NCBI GenBank assembly: GCA_032622095.1
Contig: CP136061.1
Span: 117,748,754 to 117,812,753 of the forward strand
Reading direction: 5' to 3'
Length of the DNA: 64,000 nucleotides
DNA from: Siphonodentalium dalli
Taxonomy: Eukaryota; Mollusca; Scaphopoda; Gadilida; Siphonodentaliidae
Notes under the pieces: model-generated
Told to the model about the DNA's origin: nothing
Seen by the model: the letters and a program-made list of their open reading frames with translations, nothing else
The model's database searches: none
Position numbers and translations under genes: made by a program
Shown here: piece after piece, positions 1 through 10,446 of the stretch
How positions within the stretch are numbered: position 1 is the first letter of the stretch
Layout: each line of letters opens with the position of its first letter

Positions 1-469
1 CAATGTCACAATGCCTTTCTTGGACACGATGTCTGGAGGTTTGTCACGAAAACCTGAGGAGCATAAAACACACATGTTATGATGGAATGTAAGTTAGTAA
101 TAGTATCATCGGCAACCGTTTAGAAATGAAGCGAAACCAAATTTAACCGCTTCTGACAGGAGGTCGGAGCATCATCGCTATTTTATGATGGAATGTGCTA
201 CATGTATAATGTAGGAGGAATGTACATTTTAGTCTCCTTGGCACCCTGGGGTGGTTGCTATGTCGTAATGAGTTGGTATATACTAGTACGCAATTCCCCG
301 CGTTGGAAATAGTGCGAACCAGTTGACACCGGGAGTAAGGTCGCCCGGGACGCTATATTCACGGCCGGGACAGGGTTTTTCGTCTGATTTTCCCACCTCC
401 CTCGTGCGAGAACCGGTCAATACGCGCCTGCTTCGGGCGATTCGCCATCGTCATCGCTATAAGTAGTCA
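1..469. other. No gene seen; scattered foldback-related sequence
   Basis: No supported ORF or RNA gene. Phrases such as 'gatggaatgt' and 'cggccgggacagggtt' recur near 1100-1160 and, inverted, near 2820-2885, so this stretch probably belongs to the same foldback family as the next entry. Confidence 0.4.
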
Positions 470-2885
470 GCAGATCAGCGGAACGTGAGTTTGAGTTAAG
501 CAACAGCACACCCATCAGAAGGTGCAATCCAGATTAAACCATGAAAGAGGTATAACTCTATATGAAAATTAAATAGTGCCATTTGGGGCATCTATATTAT
601 TATGCTGGATAACTCTATATAAAATTAAAGAGGTCTTCGTGTTAGACTGGATATAGAGACATTGTATTATTTTTGGCGGGCGGAATGAGATGCGTCGCAG
701 GACCCCTCCGCCGTTTGTACCGACATGAGTGCTATTGACCGGTATTTCTATGGGAAACAGCTCTTCTGATCTTTGCCCGATTTCTCCCTGCTGAAATCGC
801 GTATGTATTCCTCACGAGACACACCCGTGGGATATTCCTCGGCCTCTCTAATTTACTCCTCTTCTCCTCCCAATCCACTCCTCCCCACATCATCTCTGTC
901 GTCCGTCCAAATTCACTGTTGCAATCGTTATGGAGTTTCATTTGTATTGAAGAAAGGTGTTCTCGGCGCCAACGCGTCTGTGATATGAGGTGTTGCTTTT
1001 TTCGTCATCACTAAAAGTAGCTGAACAGATCAGCTGAAGGTGACTTTGGGTTGAGCAAGAGAAAATCTATACAGGACGTTACATTGGAACTCGTTACAGT
1101 CACGGTCGAGGCAGGGTTGAGTAGTCGTCGGCGTTAACATCCCTTCCCTATGGAATGTGCTCTGTTGTATGCGGACGGTCCCTTTAGAGTAAACAATGAA
1201 AGAGGGATATATTTATGGCCGTGGCTAAAGAACGGTATACCTCTCTTTAGTACCAAACGCTAAAGAGCGGTATACCACGCTTTAGCTATATGGGCCTGAT
1301 ACGCTAATTAACGGTATACCGCTCTTTAGCGTTTGGTGCTAAAGAACGGTATACTGCTCTTTAGTGACAAACGCTAAAGAGCGGTATACCACGCTTTAGC
1401 TATATGGGCCTGATACGCTAATGAACGGTATACCACTCTTTAGCGTTTGGTGCTAAAGAGCGGTATAGGCCTACTGCTCTTTAGCCCTCGATGCTAAAGA
1501 GCGGTCCAGGTTGGATGAGCGGCACGTGCGTTGCCAAGATATTTTGCGCATTGCGCCAACACATAACGTTATAATACGTATCGCTCTTTAGCCATCACCG
1601 CTAAAGAGTGGTGTGCCGTTCTTTAGCCATCAGTGCTAAAGAGCTGTCCATGTTGGATGAGCGGCACGTGCGTTGCCAAGATATTTTGCGCATTGCGTGT
1701 AACGTTATAATCCGTACCGCTCTTTAGCCATCATCACTAAAGAGCGGTATACCGTTCTTTAGCCCTCAGTACTAAAGAGCGGTATACCGTTCTTTAGCCA
1801 CTTCGTATATTTATATGAAAACTATATGTAAATTTGTTAGTGCAGTTGGGGCGTCTATGTATGCGGGATAACTCTATGTAAAATCAAATGTGCATTCATG
1901 TCAGAATGGAAATATTAATGTAAACACATTACATTATTTTGGCGGGTGGGATGAGACGCCTCCGGAAGGGTTTCAAGTAGAAGGAGTGCTATTGACAGGG
2001 AAAACAACTCTTCTGATCCACGAGTCGCCCTGTCGTAATCGCGCTTGCATTTTCACGAACTGTATACAGGGGGTGCTATGGGATAAATAAATATAGACGA
2101 GGATGCGGACGGGGGACAGAGAGGATGTCGGGGAAGAGTGGACAGGGAGGCGAAGATGAGTAAATGGAGAGGCCGAGGAGCCGCTTTCCACATAGTCAAT
2201 ATCCCATCGGTGTGTCTCGTGAGAAATACACGCGTGATTTTGGCAGGGAGAAGAAGGCGTAGAGGCAGACTCATAGATCAGAAGAGTTGCTTCCCCTGTC
2301 AATAGCACGCATGACGGTACCTCCGGGGTCCTACTTGAAACCCTTCCGGAGGTATCTCATCCCGCCCGCCAAAATAATATGTTGGTATTAAAGTGATGTG
2401 AAACACTTCGGTATATCATATGATGATCACATATATAAATGGAGAATAATCTTGGTCAAAGCAGTTATATTTATGAATAGTAATCAAAATTGACAACACA
2501 CATCGTGATTCTTATATATATGCAATGACTCTCGTAGGCGAAATAATTTGCATCAGTTTATCGCCGATAGAACTTTGAGTCTAGAATCGAGATGTAAATA
2601 TGTACAATTGAATGTAGTGCATACGCTGTTTTATATGGAGTGATATGGTCGATGTCTTCGAATTGTTGGCAATGTTAGTAGAACGTAAATGCCTATTTAA
2701 TTTTACATAGAGTTATTCCGCATACGTAGATACCACAACTGCACCAACTAACTAATTTTCGTGTAGCATTATCCCTCGTTCGTAGTTTACTGTGGAATGC
2801 ACCATCACCAAATGGACATTCCACCTACAATAGAGTACATTCCATCGGGGAGGGGTGTTAACGTCAACGAAGACCCGGCCGTGAA
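470..2885. mobile_element. Composite foldback region, three related arms
   Basis: Three related segments are visible. Copy one (about 470-905, +) and copy two (about 1022-2050, +) are direct repeats that share 'cagatcagc', 'gataactctat', 'ggcggg', 'gtgctattgac' and 'ctcttctgatc'. Copy three (about 2105-2885) is the same material inverted, for example 'gatcagaagagttg' at 2277 against 'caactcttctgatc' at 2005, and 'cttccggaggtatctcatcc' at 2343 against the complement near 1950. Arms are imperfect and differ in length. This fits a foldback or long-TIR non-autonomous DNA transposon with internal duplication. No transposase is visible. The short ORFs here (773-988, 1890-2090, 1973-2308) follow the repeat rather than any protein family. 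Confidence 0.65.
1217..1805. mobile_element. 589-bp element built of GCTAAAGAGC palindromes, 9-bp TSD
   Basis: The element is flanked on both sides by TATATTTAT (1208-1216 and 1806-1814), a perfect 9-bp target-site duplication. Its ends are inverted copies of GTGGCTAAAGAACGGTATAC. The interior is almost wholly made of GCTAAAGAGCGGTA and its reverse complement, which abut to form palindromes centred on GTATAC. Two longer direct duplications are embedded: period 114 around 'tatatgggcctgatacgct' (1287 and 1401), and period 142 around 'ggttggatgagcggcacgtg' (1509 and about 1651). A 9-bp duplication is typical of Mutator-like transposons, so that class is the best inference. It interrupts the left arm of the surrounding foldback, so it is younger than its host. 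Confidence 0.8.
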
Positions 2886-3510
2886 TGCTTCTCTTTTTTA
2901 TGTTTCATATTAACTAAAAGCCAGGCCCGAAGCCAGACGACTCATTTTGAAGTGATACGAGGGGGCGAAGATGTAAAATTTCCGACAACATCCGCGCCTG
3001 CGCGGATATCTCGGCGCTCTGCGCCGAGCAGGGGGGATGGTATGGAAGGGGTGTTTCCCCCCGTCCAAAGTTGAAATTTTTTGAATTTTCATAATTGAAA
3101 TTGTACATTCTGGTGCAGTTTGGCATTCAAAAATATTATGTTACACATTCTGGGAAAAAAGAATGAAACATGCATTAATACTCCCCGGTTTAACACCGAT
3201 GAATGGATGTATAGCATCTAAATAATATCCAATTAGTTAATTTAATTAAGTTAATTTTAGCTCACCTTTGGTCTTTATCATTTTGTCCAGTTGCAAGGCA
3301 CGTGTCACATATAAAGAACAGTTTGTATCACACACAATACGGTAAATCCGATTATAACCCTCACAGAGAATGAAGGAAATGTTATGTTAATCCAATATAT
3401 TCCCATAAGGGAAGTAATCTGGCAGTATGGTGTTTATTGTCTGATCACTTATGCGTAATAACATCAATTGGAATATACATGTAAGCTGTCACATTAACTG
3501 CGAAATGAAT
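2886..3510. other. No gene seen; 3' flank of the hAT transposase remnant
   Basis: No supported gene. A GC-rich patch at about 2960-3065 has two small hairpins ('cgcgcctgcgcg' and 'cggcgctctgcgccg'), followed by AT-rich sequence up to the transposase stop codon. It may be the 3' non-coding part of the hAT element, but I could not pin down a terminal inverted repeat. Confidence 0.35.
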
Positions 3511-4863
3511 CTATACTAACAATTTTCGTCTGTTTTTTGTTGTTGCGAAATGGTCTATGACTTTATCGTAGTCTATATCTTTCCTCGACAAACTGATGAA
3601 CATTAGGTTGTCCAATCGATCATCCTTCATTGTGGTCCTTAGATAGGTTTTTATAAGTTTCATTCGACTGAACGATCGCTCGGCACAAGCGGAAGAGACA
3701 GGAAGAATTACACATATCTGGAACAGAGTGATCAGATTAGGGAACGTACCACTTAACTTGTTAGCAACAATAAACTCAAGGAGATCAATCGGACTTTTGA
3801 CATCGTCAGGATTTTCCACGTTTGATATGTAGTCCTTGAAAAAAGTCTGAAAGTCTGTGAATTCGTCATTAATTGCTTTTGGGTTAACGTCTTTCTTGTA
3901 GAATTCGGCGAGTGCATGTATTTGTTCAGGTGCGTTTTCTTCTAAAATCCGAGAGGGCGAAAGATAGGAAAATTTTGCTACATCGTTGAAAAATGGTTGA
4001 AAGCGAGTGTCCATTTCTCCGACCAGTGTGTCCAGGACAGCAAAATATACTACCCTGAGTTTATCTTTTCCTGTCAACTGAGTTCCCGTGAACATTCCAG
4101 TTTCAGGCTCGTCAAAGAAACGTTTTCGTTTACGGCATCGCTTCGGAAGTTCATTTTCAACAATGATATCGTTCTCTTCTGCGAAATTAATCACGCTATC
4201 GAAAAGAGCCGAGAATGAGTCATCTGATCGCATCGAATTCAACGTAGCCTCCGTGACACTGATGAGATCTTTTGCCTTTAACATGTCGATGTCTCTTCCT
4301 TGAAGCTCCTTTGATAGGATATTGCACGATCTTAACACTTTCTCCCACAAAATGAGCATAAATATAAATTCTGTCGACTCCATCTTCTTCACGTAACCAC
4401 TGGCGGTACAGCCCCCCTTTGTATCGTTCTTCTCAACCCATTCTAATGTAGCTATAAGTTCACCGAACAACTCCTTCACAGCTCTAACTGCGCTGTGCCG
4501 GGCATTCCATCGTGTTTCACACATTTTCTTCAGTGTACGAATTCGACAGTCATTTTCATCACAGTGAGTCCAAAGTTCATACAACCTGTTCCTGGCATTC
4601 ATTATAAAGTCATACAATCCTGATAGAATGTCAAAAAATCCTTTCGATGATTCATCTGTACAACTGTCGGAAAGAACCAGATTAAGGTTATGTGCATTAC
4701 AGTGTATGTACGTTGCCAGTTTGTTCAACTCTCCTAAACGAGTTTGCAGTCCAGATTTTTCCCCACTCATAACTGCTGCACCATCGTATCCTTGGCCTCT
4801 ACAGTCTCCGAAATTGAGTCCCCACTCGCCAAGCTTTTCTAGAACACACTTGTATAAGTTTTA
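3511..4863 (-). pseudogene. hAT-superfamily transposase, ZMYM1-like, 5'-truncated
   Basis: The open frame runs from 4863 to the stop at 3511 (about 450 codons). The first ATG at 4770 is not the real start: upstream codons are still protein-like and carry GQGYDGAAVMSG, whose Asp (codon 4783-4785) matches the first catalytic residue of hAT transposases. Next comes HCNAHNLNLVLSDSC, typical of the ZMYM1/DUF4371 group. Near the C-terminus is SSACAERSFSRMKLIKTYLR, the hAT dimerisation region with the Glu that serves as third acidic residue. The N-terminal zinc finger is missing and an in-frame TAA (4864-4866) closes the frame, so the copy is 5'-truncated, although its 3' part is uninterrupted. Its function when intact would be cut-and-paste transposition. 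A domesticated gene cannot be excluded, but the truncation argues against it. Confidence 0.85.
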
Positions 4864-4866
4864 CTG

Positions 4867-5562
4867 AGTAAAAGCTGAAAATGAGGGATGAAGGGGTAGA
4901 CCCCTCGGTCGGTCTATTCGACCATCCCGGGGTTGGTCCACTATATTTAGAAATCACTACACTGCTGCGTTTATAGTATGTTCCATGGTGGTGTGGCCGA
5001 GTGGTTGCAGTTGTAGATGTCGCAGCATGTTGGTAATGATTCTTTCCTCTTGTGATCCTAGTCCCCAGTTTATCGACTTTATATTTTGGAAATTTTGTCT
5101 GTCTGTCGATCTGTCTGTCTATGAGTGTTATATGGTATATGAACCCATATTAGGTCGGTGACCTAATATGAAATCAATATTAGGTTCTTATCCGCCATCT
5201 TGTTTTTTCGGAAACTCAGTCGCCTCGGGAATATTTGTGGTGTATTTTGGCGCCAAGAAAGGGAATATCTGTCGGAAATCATTTTCTGTGAATTTAAAGA
5301 CATAGTACCATGTACCAAAACCTGCATGCGATATATTTGAGGAATTCTAAAGACTGATAAATTAACTATCAAACTCAACAAGTTGTTCTACTTCTGGTAA
5401 TTAGCCATTGACTCAATGCGTTGACGCGTCACTGTGACGTTACATAATTTAATGGCCATAGACGACACATTTATCTTACCAAATTACAATAAATTACAGC
5501 GATGCTGAGCGATGATTAATTAAAGGGATATGCTGGATTTTGTCCACTGACATAATAAATAC
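4867..5562. other. tRNA-derived SINE remnant (about 4985-5070) and unassigned sequence
   Basis: At about 4987-5006 'ggtgtggccgagtggttgca' resembles the A box of tRNA-Leu/Ser genes (TGGCNNAGTGG). The matching B box near 5055 ('gtgatcctagtcccc') is degenerate, and a CTGT-rich stretch follows, as in tRNA-derived SINE tails. The rest up to 5562 shows no supported gene. The 72-codon minus ORF at 5163-5381 has no recognisable domain. Confidence 0.45.
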
Positions 5563-5711
5563 GTTGCGGGACGTTTAGTGGTCGGATATGGTGTCATGTT
5601 AGGCTCAGCGAAATAAATATTAGGGTCGGCCTACGTCCTCGCCTATAATATTGATCTCACTTCACCGCACATGACACCATATCCGACCACTATAGTTAAG
5701 CGTCCCGTAAC
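5563..5711. mobile_element. Palindromic MITE, about 150 bp
   Basis: Left arm 'gttgcgggacg...gtggtcggatatggtgtcatgt' (5563-5601) is inverted at 5669-5711 ('acatgacaccatatccgaccac...cgtcccgtaac'), with one small indel. The short spacer carries no ORF. The form is a hairpin-type MITE; superfamily not determined. Confidence 0.7.
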
Positions 5712-5759
5712 TTATATCATGTGTGTATGTATGTATGTAAATATGTATGTATGTAGGCC

Positions 5760-6170
5760 TATGGGCAGGTCCAATTTCACGTGCAACCGTGTCCTTGATC
5801 TTGACCTGGCTCATATACGCTCAAATAGGCATGTCTCTGGACCTCCACCGATCCGACTCAAATTTGGTCACCGACCACTGTACATGCCCATTTTGATCCC
5901 GGGAAAAATATGGGTGGGTCCAATTTTACGCGCGACCGTGTCCTTTACCTTGACCTAGCTCATATAAGGCATAGCTACGATCATATATATACGGTAGTCA
6001 TATATGTTTCTGGACCTCGACCGATCCGACTCAAATTTGCTAGGTAGGCCTACTTTGATCCCGGGAACAACATGAGCGGGTCCAATTTCACGTGCGACAG
6101 TGTCCTTGACCTAGACATTGCTCATATACGCTAATATAGGCACGTTTCTGGACCTATCGAACTATATTGT
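5760..6170 (+). repeat. Diverged tandem repeat, about 150 bp, three units
   Basis: Units start at about 5765, 5919 and 6077. Each reads 'ggtccaatttcacgtgcgac', 'gtgtccttgacct', 'gctcatata', 'ctggacct', 'gatccgactcaaatttg' and 'gatcccggga'. The 95-codon ORF at 5671-5958 falls within this and the MITE, so it is not a gene. Confidence 0.7.
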
Positions 6171-6411
6171 TTGTCCAAAAGCTCTATATAGGGCCTACTG
6201 CCCAGACCGAGGGGATCACAAAGGAATCCAGATAGCCTATCCCTAATTAAATAGCCCGGACGAAGTCGGGCACATCAGCTAGTTGCATGTAAATCGATAT
6301 GCTTCATCTATACAATTATAATAGGCTACCTAGTAGGCCTATCTCTGTCTCAATAGGCCTATCCTATTATGTAACTTGGATCCGAGAATAAGCATTATTG
6401 TTATTAGTAGT

Positions 6412-6708
6412 GCTGAAGGGGTCACTCTCACCAAAAAAAGTGCTGAAGGGTACACAGGATTTTCAAAATGTGCTGAAGGGTACACAGGGTTTGAAATGTC
6501 ATTCTAAAGGACATTCAGTCTTCGTATCTGCCATGATTTCTGTTAGAGAATAAATTGTTTACGTTCCAATGAATATCAAAATGTACTGAAAACAAACTGC
6601 TAATGGGCGCCAGACTTTCATAAACACAATTTAAGTAATGGTGTTCGTGCCGATCACAAACCCTGTGTACCCTTCAGCACTTTTTTTGGTGAGAGTGACC
6701 CCTTCAGC
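6412..6708. mobile_element. Mutator-like MITE, family GCTGAAGGGG, copy 1
   Basis: Both ends carry GCTGAAGGGGTCACTCTCAC in inverted orientation, followed inward by A-rich sequence and subrepeats of 'gtgctgaagggtacacagg'. Flanks ATTAGTAGT (6403-6411) and ATTAGGAGT (6709-6717) match at 8 of 9 positions, consistent with a 9-bp duplication. Two more copies lie at 11190-11513 and 12064-12337. Confidence 0.75.
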
Positions 6709-6717
6709 ATTAGGAGT

Positions 6718-7230
6718 AGTTATGAACCTAGCTGTTCTCTTCTGTGTAGTATTATACTAGAACTATCCAAATTAGTCTCCAATGTTATTATTCGATAATA
6801 TTAAATAAAACTTATTGAATTTGAATTGCAATTTGAATTTGAGGTCTCCTGTCATAGTTTGCAGACAAGGGTCTGTCTATATACATGTACCGGTACATGT
6901 TGCAAACTAATCTCTAAGTCGGGTAGGCCTACATGTAGTTTGCAATTTCTGGGTATGCATGATATATAACGCCTCAAAATCACACAATATTGGGTATAAC
7001 AATGCACATTAACCTTAACTGACCATTTAATTCAAACTCCGTGCAGGGTGTACCTCCCTTGTTGACTCGGAAGCATGACTGGTGCGCTCTGGTAGAGATT
7101 GCATTTAATTTCGTGTCAACAGGTCACCATACCCGAAATCAGCTTATTTTTGTGATCGTAAGCACTGGATTTATTGAAATCGTAGATGAAGGAAGGATTT
7201 TTTAGTCTGTGGTGAAATCAATTGGGCAAC
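6718..7230. other. No gene seen
   Basis: AT-rich sequence with a short near-repeat of 'tttgaattgcaatttgaattt' at about 6815-6842 and several TAGGCCTA and ACATGTA words. No supported coding or RNA feature. Confidence 0.4.
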
Positions 7231-7293
7231 GGGAACATGCTGGTCATCCGTGTAACGAGGACCCGGGTACGTAACAAAGGACGCGAGTTCCGT

Positions 7294-7328
7294 ATGAAGA
7301 AAATTTCGCGGGCTGGTCAACGAATTCG
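7294..7328 (+). CDS. Possible first exon inside left TIR element
   Basis: An ATG at 7294 opens 35 nt that end in a strong donor, CG|GTGAGT at 7329, 20-odd bases inside the TIR. If spliced directly to the acceptor at 8228 its frame would not match the 8231 ATG, so it may be untranslated, use another exon, or be chance. A mirror-image candidate (ATG at 9776, donor CAG|GTAGGT after 9751, minus strand) lies inside the right end. Confidence 0.25.
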
Positions 7329-8228
7329 GTGAGTAAATGCCTTTAAAAATAATCTACCTATGTTTCAGTGTGCGTAGTGTTTTGGTACTATATTAGTCTA
7401 AATCGGTGGGTCTAAATTGATGTAAACGTGTCCACAATTATTATATAAAGAGGAAAGTTGTTGGAAAATCCAGAAATAGCACGCAAATTGACCAAAAAAA
7501 TGATGTTATAACGTGCAAATCTGAACAATTCATGACATTGAGGAACCGCCGGGACCCCTGTCATTGAAATATAAGCAACAGAACCACCGCCAAGCAACCA
7601 GTTTCTAGCAAATCGAATATTTAACATTATCAACGAGTAACGAGGACCCGTTATCATGTAACGTTGGACGCGCATCAGATATCACATTGAGTAACGGCGG
7701 ATGCGAATATTCCGACAAACAATTATTTAGAAACATTAATGTTTTGAATGTATAAGAAATCACATGTTTATGTGTTTTACCATTATTTGTCGCATTGTTA
7801 ACCATCTGTTTCACAGCAAATTTTAAACAGACGAAACGTTGTCAGGAGACTTTTGTGCTTCCTCTCGCCATTACTCTGTTTTTCTTTGCACAACTAAGAG
7901 TGTATACATGTTTGCTATCGATAGGCACGTGGTTGGTGGATTTCGGACACTTGCCATCGGCGAGATAATATAACTCAAGCTGATATGGGACCATGGTGCA
8001 AATTACACGTGTATGGAGATCACTATCACTTGCCAGTAGGCATGTTGTGATACTGAAACAGTAAATTTGTTGTTGAACATTTCATGCCTTATAAAATGTC
8101 CAAACTATATAAGACTTGTTAAGTTATCCATTTATTAGAACCAGTGTGAGTTTTGACATATTAGAAGGAAAATTCCAAGGGGTCGCACATTAAATACAGT
8201 CTAACGCTTGCATTCTCTTATTCTACAG

Positions 8229-8779
8229 GAATGGACGAGATAACACCTACCCCATTCCGATGTTACACCTGCAAACTACCATTCACCACCTTGGCTGACA
8301 CGGTTGACCATGCCACCACATCACACCCGAGCACGGAACTAAATTACTTGAAGCTAAATCTGAACAACACAACAGGAAAGCTTGGATATCAAATAATAAG
8401 CCACCCAGGAATAATACCATCGGACAACAGTAAAGAAATCATAGTATCCAGCGACAACAACATCATTCTGCGACATAAACATGCCATAAAGAAAAGAAAA
8501 ATTACAACGAACAAACAGGAACATCAGTATGAAATGAATAACATCTACAACCATGACACCACCAATGATAGCACACACAGCAACATCGACAACACCATTC
8601 GTCATGCACACTGCAACAGCTGCAACTCGGACAGTGCCGACATCACTGACACCAACAGTGACAACAACACCAGCCTTGATAAAGAACCAGAGTCACTGGA
8701 TTTCGACACCTTCCGTGTGCAGCTTAATAAAGTATTGCCAACATTTTATCGCCGACTGACTGAGTGTGGACACACATAA
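8229..8779 (+). CDS. C2H2 zinc-finger protein, last exon, inside 7236-10441 element
   Basis: An acceptor ('cttattctacag', ending 8228) immediately precedes an ATG at 8231 and a 182-codon frame ending in TAA at 8779. Residues 11-32 form one C2H2-like finger: Cys11, Cys14, His27 and His32, spaced C-x2-C-x12-H-x4-H. The rest is polar, rich in Asn, Asp, Thr and His, with a basic patch KKRKIT near residue 90 that could act in nuclear import. The C-terminus has a short helical-looking segment (FDTFRVQLNKVLPTFYRRL). No family is recognised. It lies tail-to-tail with another zinc-finger exon 22 bp away. A DNA-binding accessory protein of the transposon is plausible, but nothing shows this directly. 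The start could instead lie in an upstream exon. Confidence 0.5.
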
Positions 8780-8801
8780 ATATTTTTAGTTTTTTGCCAA
8801 C

Positions 8802-8981
8802 TTATAGCATGTTGTCTTTTATGTGAGATAATGAATGCTGCCGTAATGATTGCAATTTTTTATACTTCTTGCCACATTCGTTGCACTGGTTCCCAGCACC
8901 AGAAGGCGGGATCGCTTGGGAATCTTGGCTGCCATCGACTTCAACGAATTCACCTTCAATAGGCACTAATATTTCTCCGTC
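8802..8981 (-). CDS. C2H2 zinc-finger exon, inside 7236-10441 element
   Basis: On the minus strand an acceptor ('tttttcatttgcag', just upstream of 8981) opens an exon of about 59 codons ending at a stop at 8802. It contains CNECGKKYKKLQSLRQHSLSH, a canonical C-x2-C-x12-H-x3-H finger with the expected hydrophobic core (Tyr, Leu). Upstream is an acidic stretch, GEILVPIEGEFVEVDG. The frame extends to an ATG at 9029, but those residues precede the splice acceptor and are probably intronic. The upstream exon is not identified: joining to the 9751 donor would shift the frame. It converges with the + strand zinc-finger exon ending at 8779. Confidence 0.55.
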   Translation of the reverse strand, partial: DGEILVPIEGEFVEVDGSQDSQAIPPSGAGNQCNECGKKYKKLQSLRQHSLSHIKDNML

Positions 8982-9801
8982 TGCAAATGAAAAATAGGAA
9001 TTTATAAATAACAAGACGTGTCTTCTCACCCGTGGCTACAGTTAATATATTGGGGTGCAACTGTTATTTTGGAAACTTTTAGGAGTGTTTGGCTTGGTTC
9101 AAGGGGATACAGTTGGAAAAATCCAGGTCGACATGCACCAACCGCCCCAACGGAGACGATATCGACACTCCCCGGTGTGTTACAGTATATTTCCCATTAT
9201 GTTGTGCAAAAAAACAAATCGAACTATTATTTGGACATATTTGAATATTTTAGCTTGATTGTTTTTCAAACATAACCATATATGCCCATGACATCATGGG
9301 AAGGTAAATATTTTTTAGGGAAAAAAAACGCGTCCGTCGTTACAAATTTTCGCGTCCAGTTACTTTCCCCCAGAAAATTCAACGGGTCCTCGTTACTACC
9401 AGCGTTGTGGAAACGCGAATAAAAGTTCATTTTACTTGCATCTATAGCAATCCTGAAATTTCTACGGTATTTTATATACATGTATGTGAAAGGTACACAT
9501 ATCATCCGGCACAACAACATATATTATGGAGGAGGTTTCGTATTTATGAATTTTCATTAGTTATTTGAACATATTTTCTTCGATAAATCGAAACCTCACA
9601 GTTTATGGTCACAAATGATGCTAAAATATCGAATCCAGCATGACATAACAAGTTGTAATTGGAGAACCAACTATTGTTAATGATAATAATACAACATATT
9701 CGTCTGCTGAACCCGACAAGGTATTATAATAACGATCTGTGTGTACCTACCTGAACTCATCGCTCGTGGACAGCATGAGGGGTTAGTCGCGTCCTTTGTT
9801 A

Positions 9802-10402
9802 AGCCGGGCGCACACGCCACAACATTGTTGCGCAACATTGTTGTATGGGGTTATACAACATTGTTATAAGCGTCCGCACACGCTACAACAAACGGCACAA
9901 CAAATGTTGTACGAAATTGTTGCGAATGACCGCACACGGTAAAATGTTGTGCAACAATTGGTCACGTGACGACTGAATTCGCGTGAGAACTTCAGAGAAG
10001 ATTATGTTGTAGATACAATGGCGCCTGGTATCGTACAACACATGTTGACTGTGCCATGCCTCTATCAATGCCTCTTCTCATTCCCCAGTCCAGATAAAAT
10101 CCGGAGTTGTGTTGACAATGTCAACAGTTATTATTTTCGTAGTCTGACTCTGACTGGAGGCCGCCATTTTCTTGTAAAAGTTTAGTCCTCACGTGATGCC
10201 ATTCAGCCATGTGATTTGACGCTGTCCATCCATTGGATGCAACAAGCAACAACAAGCAACAAAATCAAAATAATTTGATCGTTCGCAACATTGTTGCAGG
10301 CTTGCCTGCAACAAAAAACGCGGTACCGCACACGCCACAACACGCCACAACATTGTTGCGCAACATTGTTGCGCAACAATGTTGTGGCGTGTGCGGTGGG
10401 CT
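9802..10402. mobile_element. PIF/Harbinger-like MITE, TTA duplication
   Basis: TTA flanks both ends (9799-9801 and 10403-10405). Ends are inverted: AGCCGGGCGCACACGCCACA on the left and the complement of AGCCCACCGCACACGCCACA on the right. Both continue into repeats of CAACATTGTTGCG. A 3-bp TWA duplication is the PIF/Harbinger hallmark. The site is inside the right TIR of the 7236-10441 element: joining the flanks regenerates the same GCGTCCTTTGTTACGTACCC order seen, inverted, at the left TIR. No transposase is encoded, and the ORF at 10233-10433 is repeat. Confidence 0.85.
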
Positions 10403-10446
10403 TTACGTACCCGGGTCCTCGTTACACGGATGACCAGCGTGGGGAA

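Larger units (their letters stand above)
7236..10441. mobile_element. TIR element with convergent C2H2 exons and mirrored iterons
   Basis: The left end CATGCTGGTCATCCGTGTAA (7236) is matched by the inverted right end at 10441 with one mismatch. The perfect TIR continues through GGACCCGGGTACGTAA. Direct repeats GGGAA (7231-7235, 10442-10446) fit a 5-bp target duplication. The TIR also includes AACAAAGGACGCGA, but on the right this part is separated by an inserted MITE (9802-10402); without it the TIR is about 50 bp and the element about 2.6 kb. GTAAC-N2/3-GGACSCG motifs recur at 7252, 7271, 7637, 7658 and 7691 and, inverted, at 9329, 9351, 9383, about 9788 and 10412: a mirror image with about 400 bp between outer and inner clusters. 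Possible first exons with donor sites sit just inside each TIR (7294-7328 + ; 9776-9751 -). No transposase core is recognised, and I cannot name the superfamily. Confidence 0.75.

Noticed and set aside
732-2308. Short ORFs with Pro/Ser-rich peptides
   Set aside because: They follow the three foldback copies and differ by frameshifts between copies.
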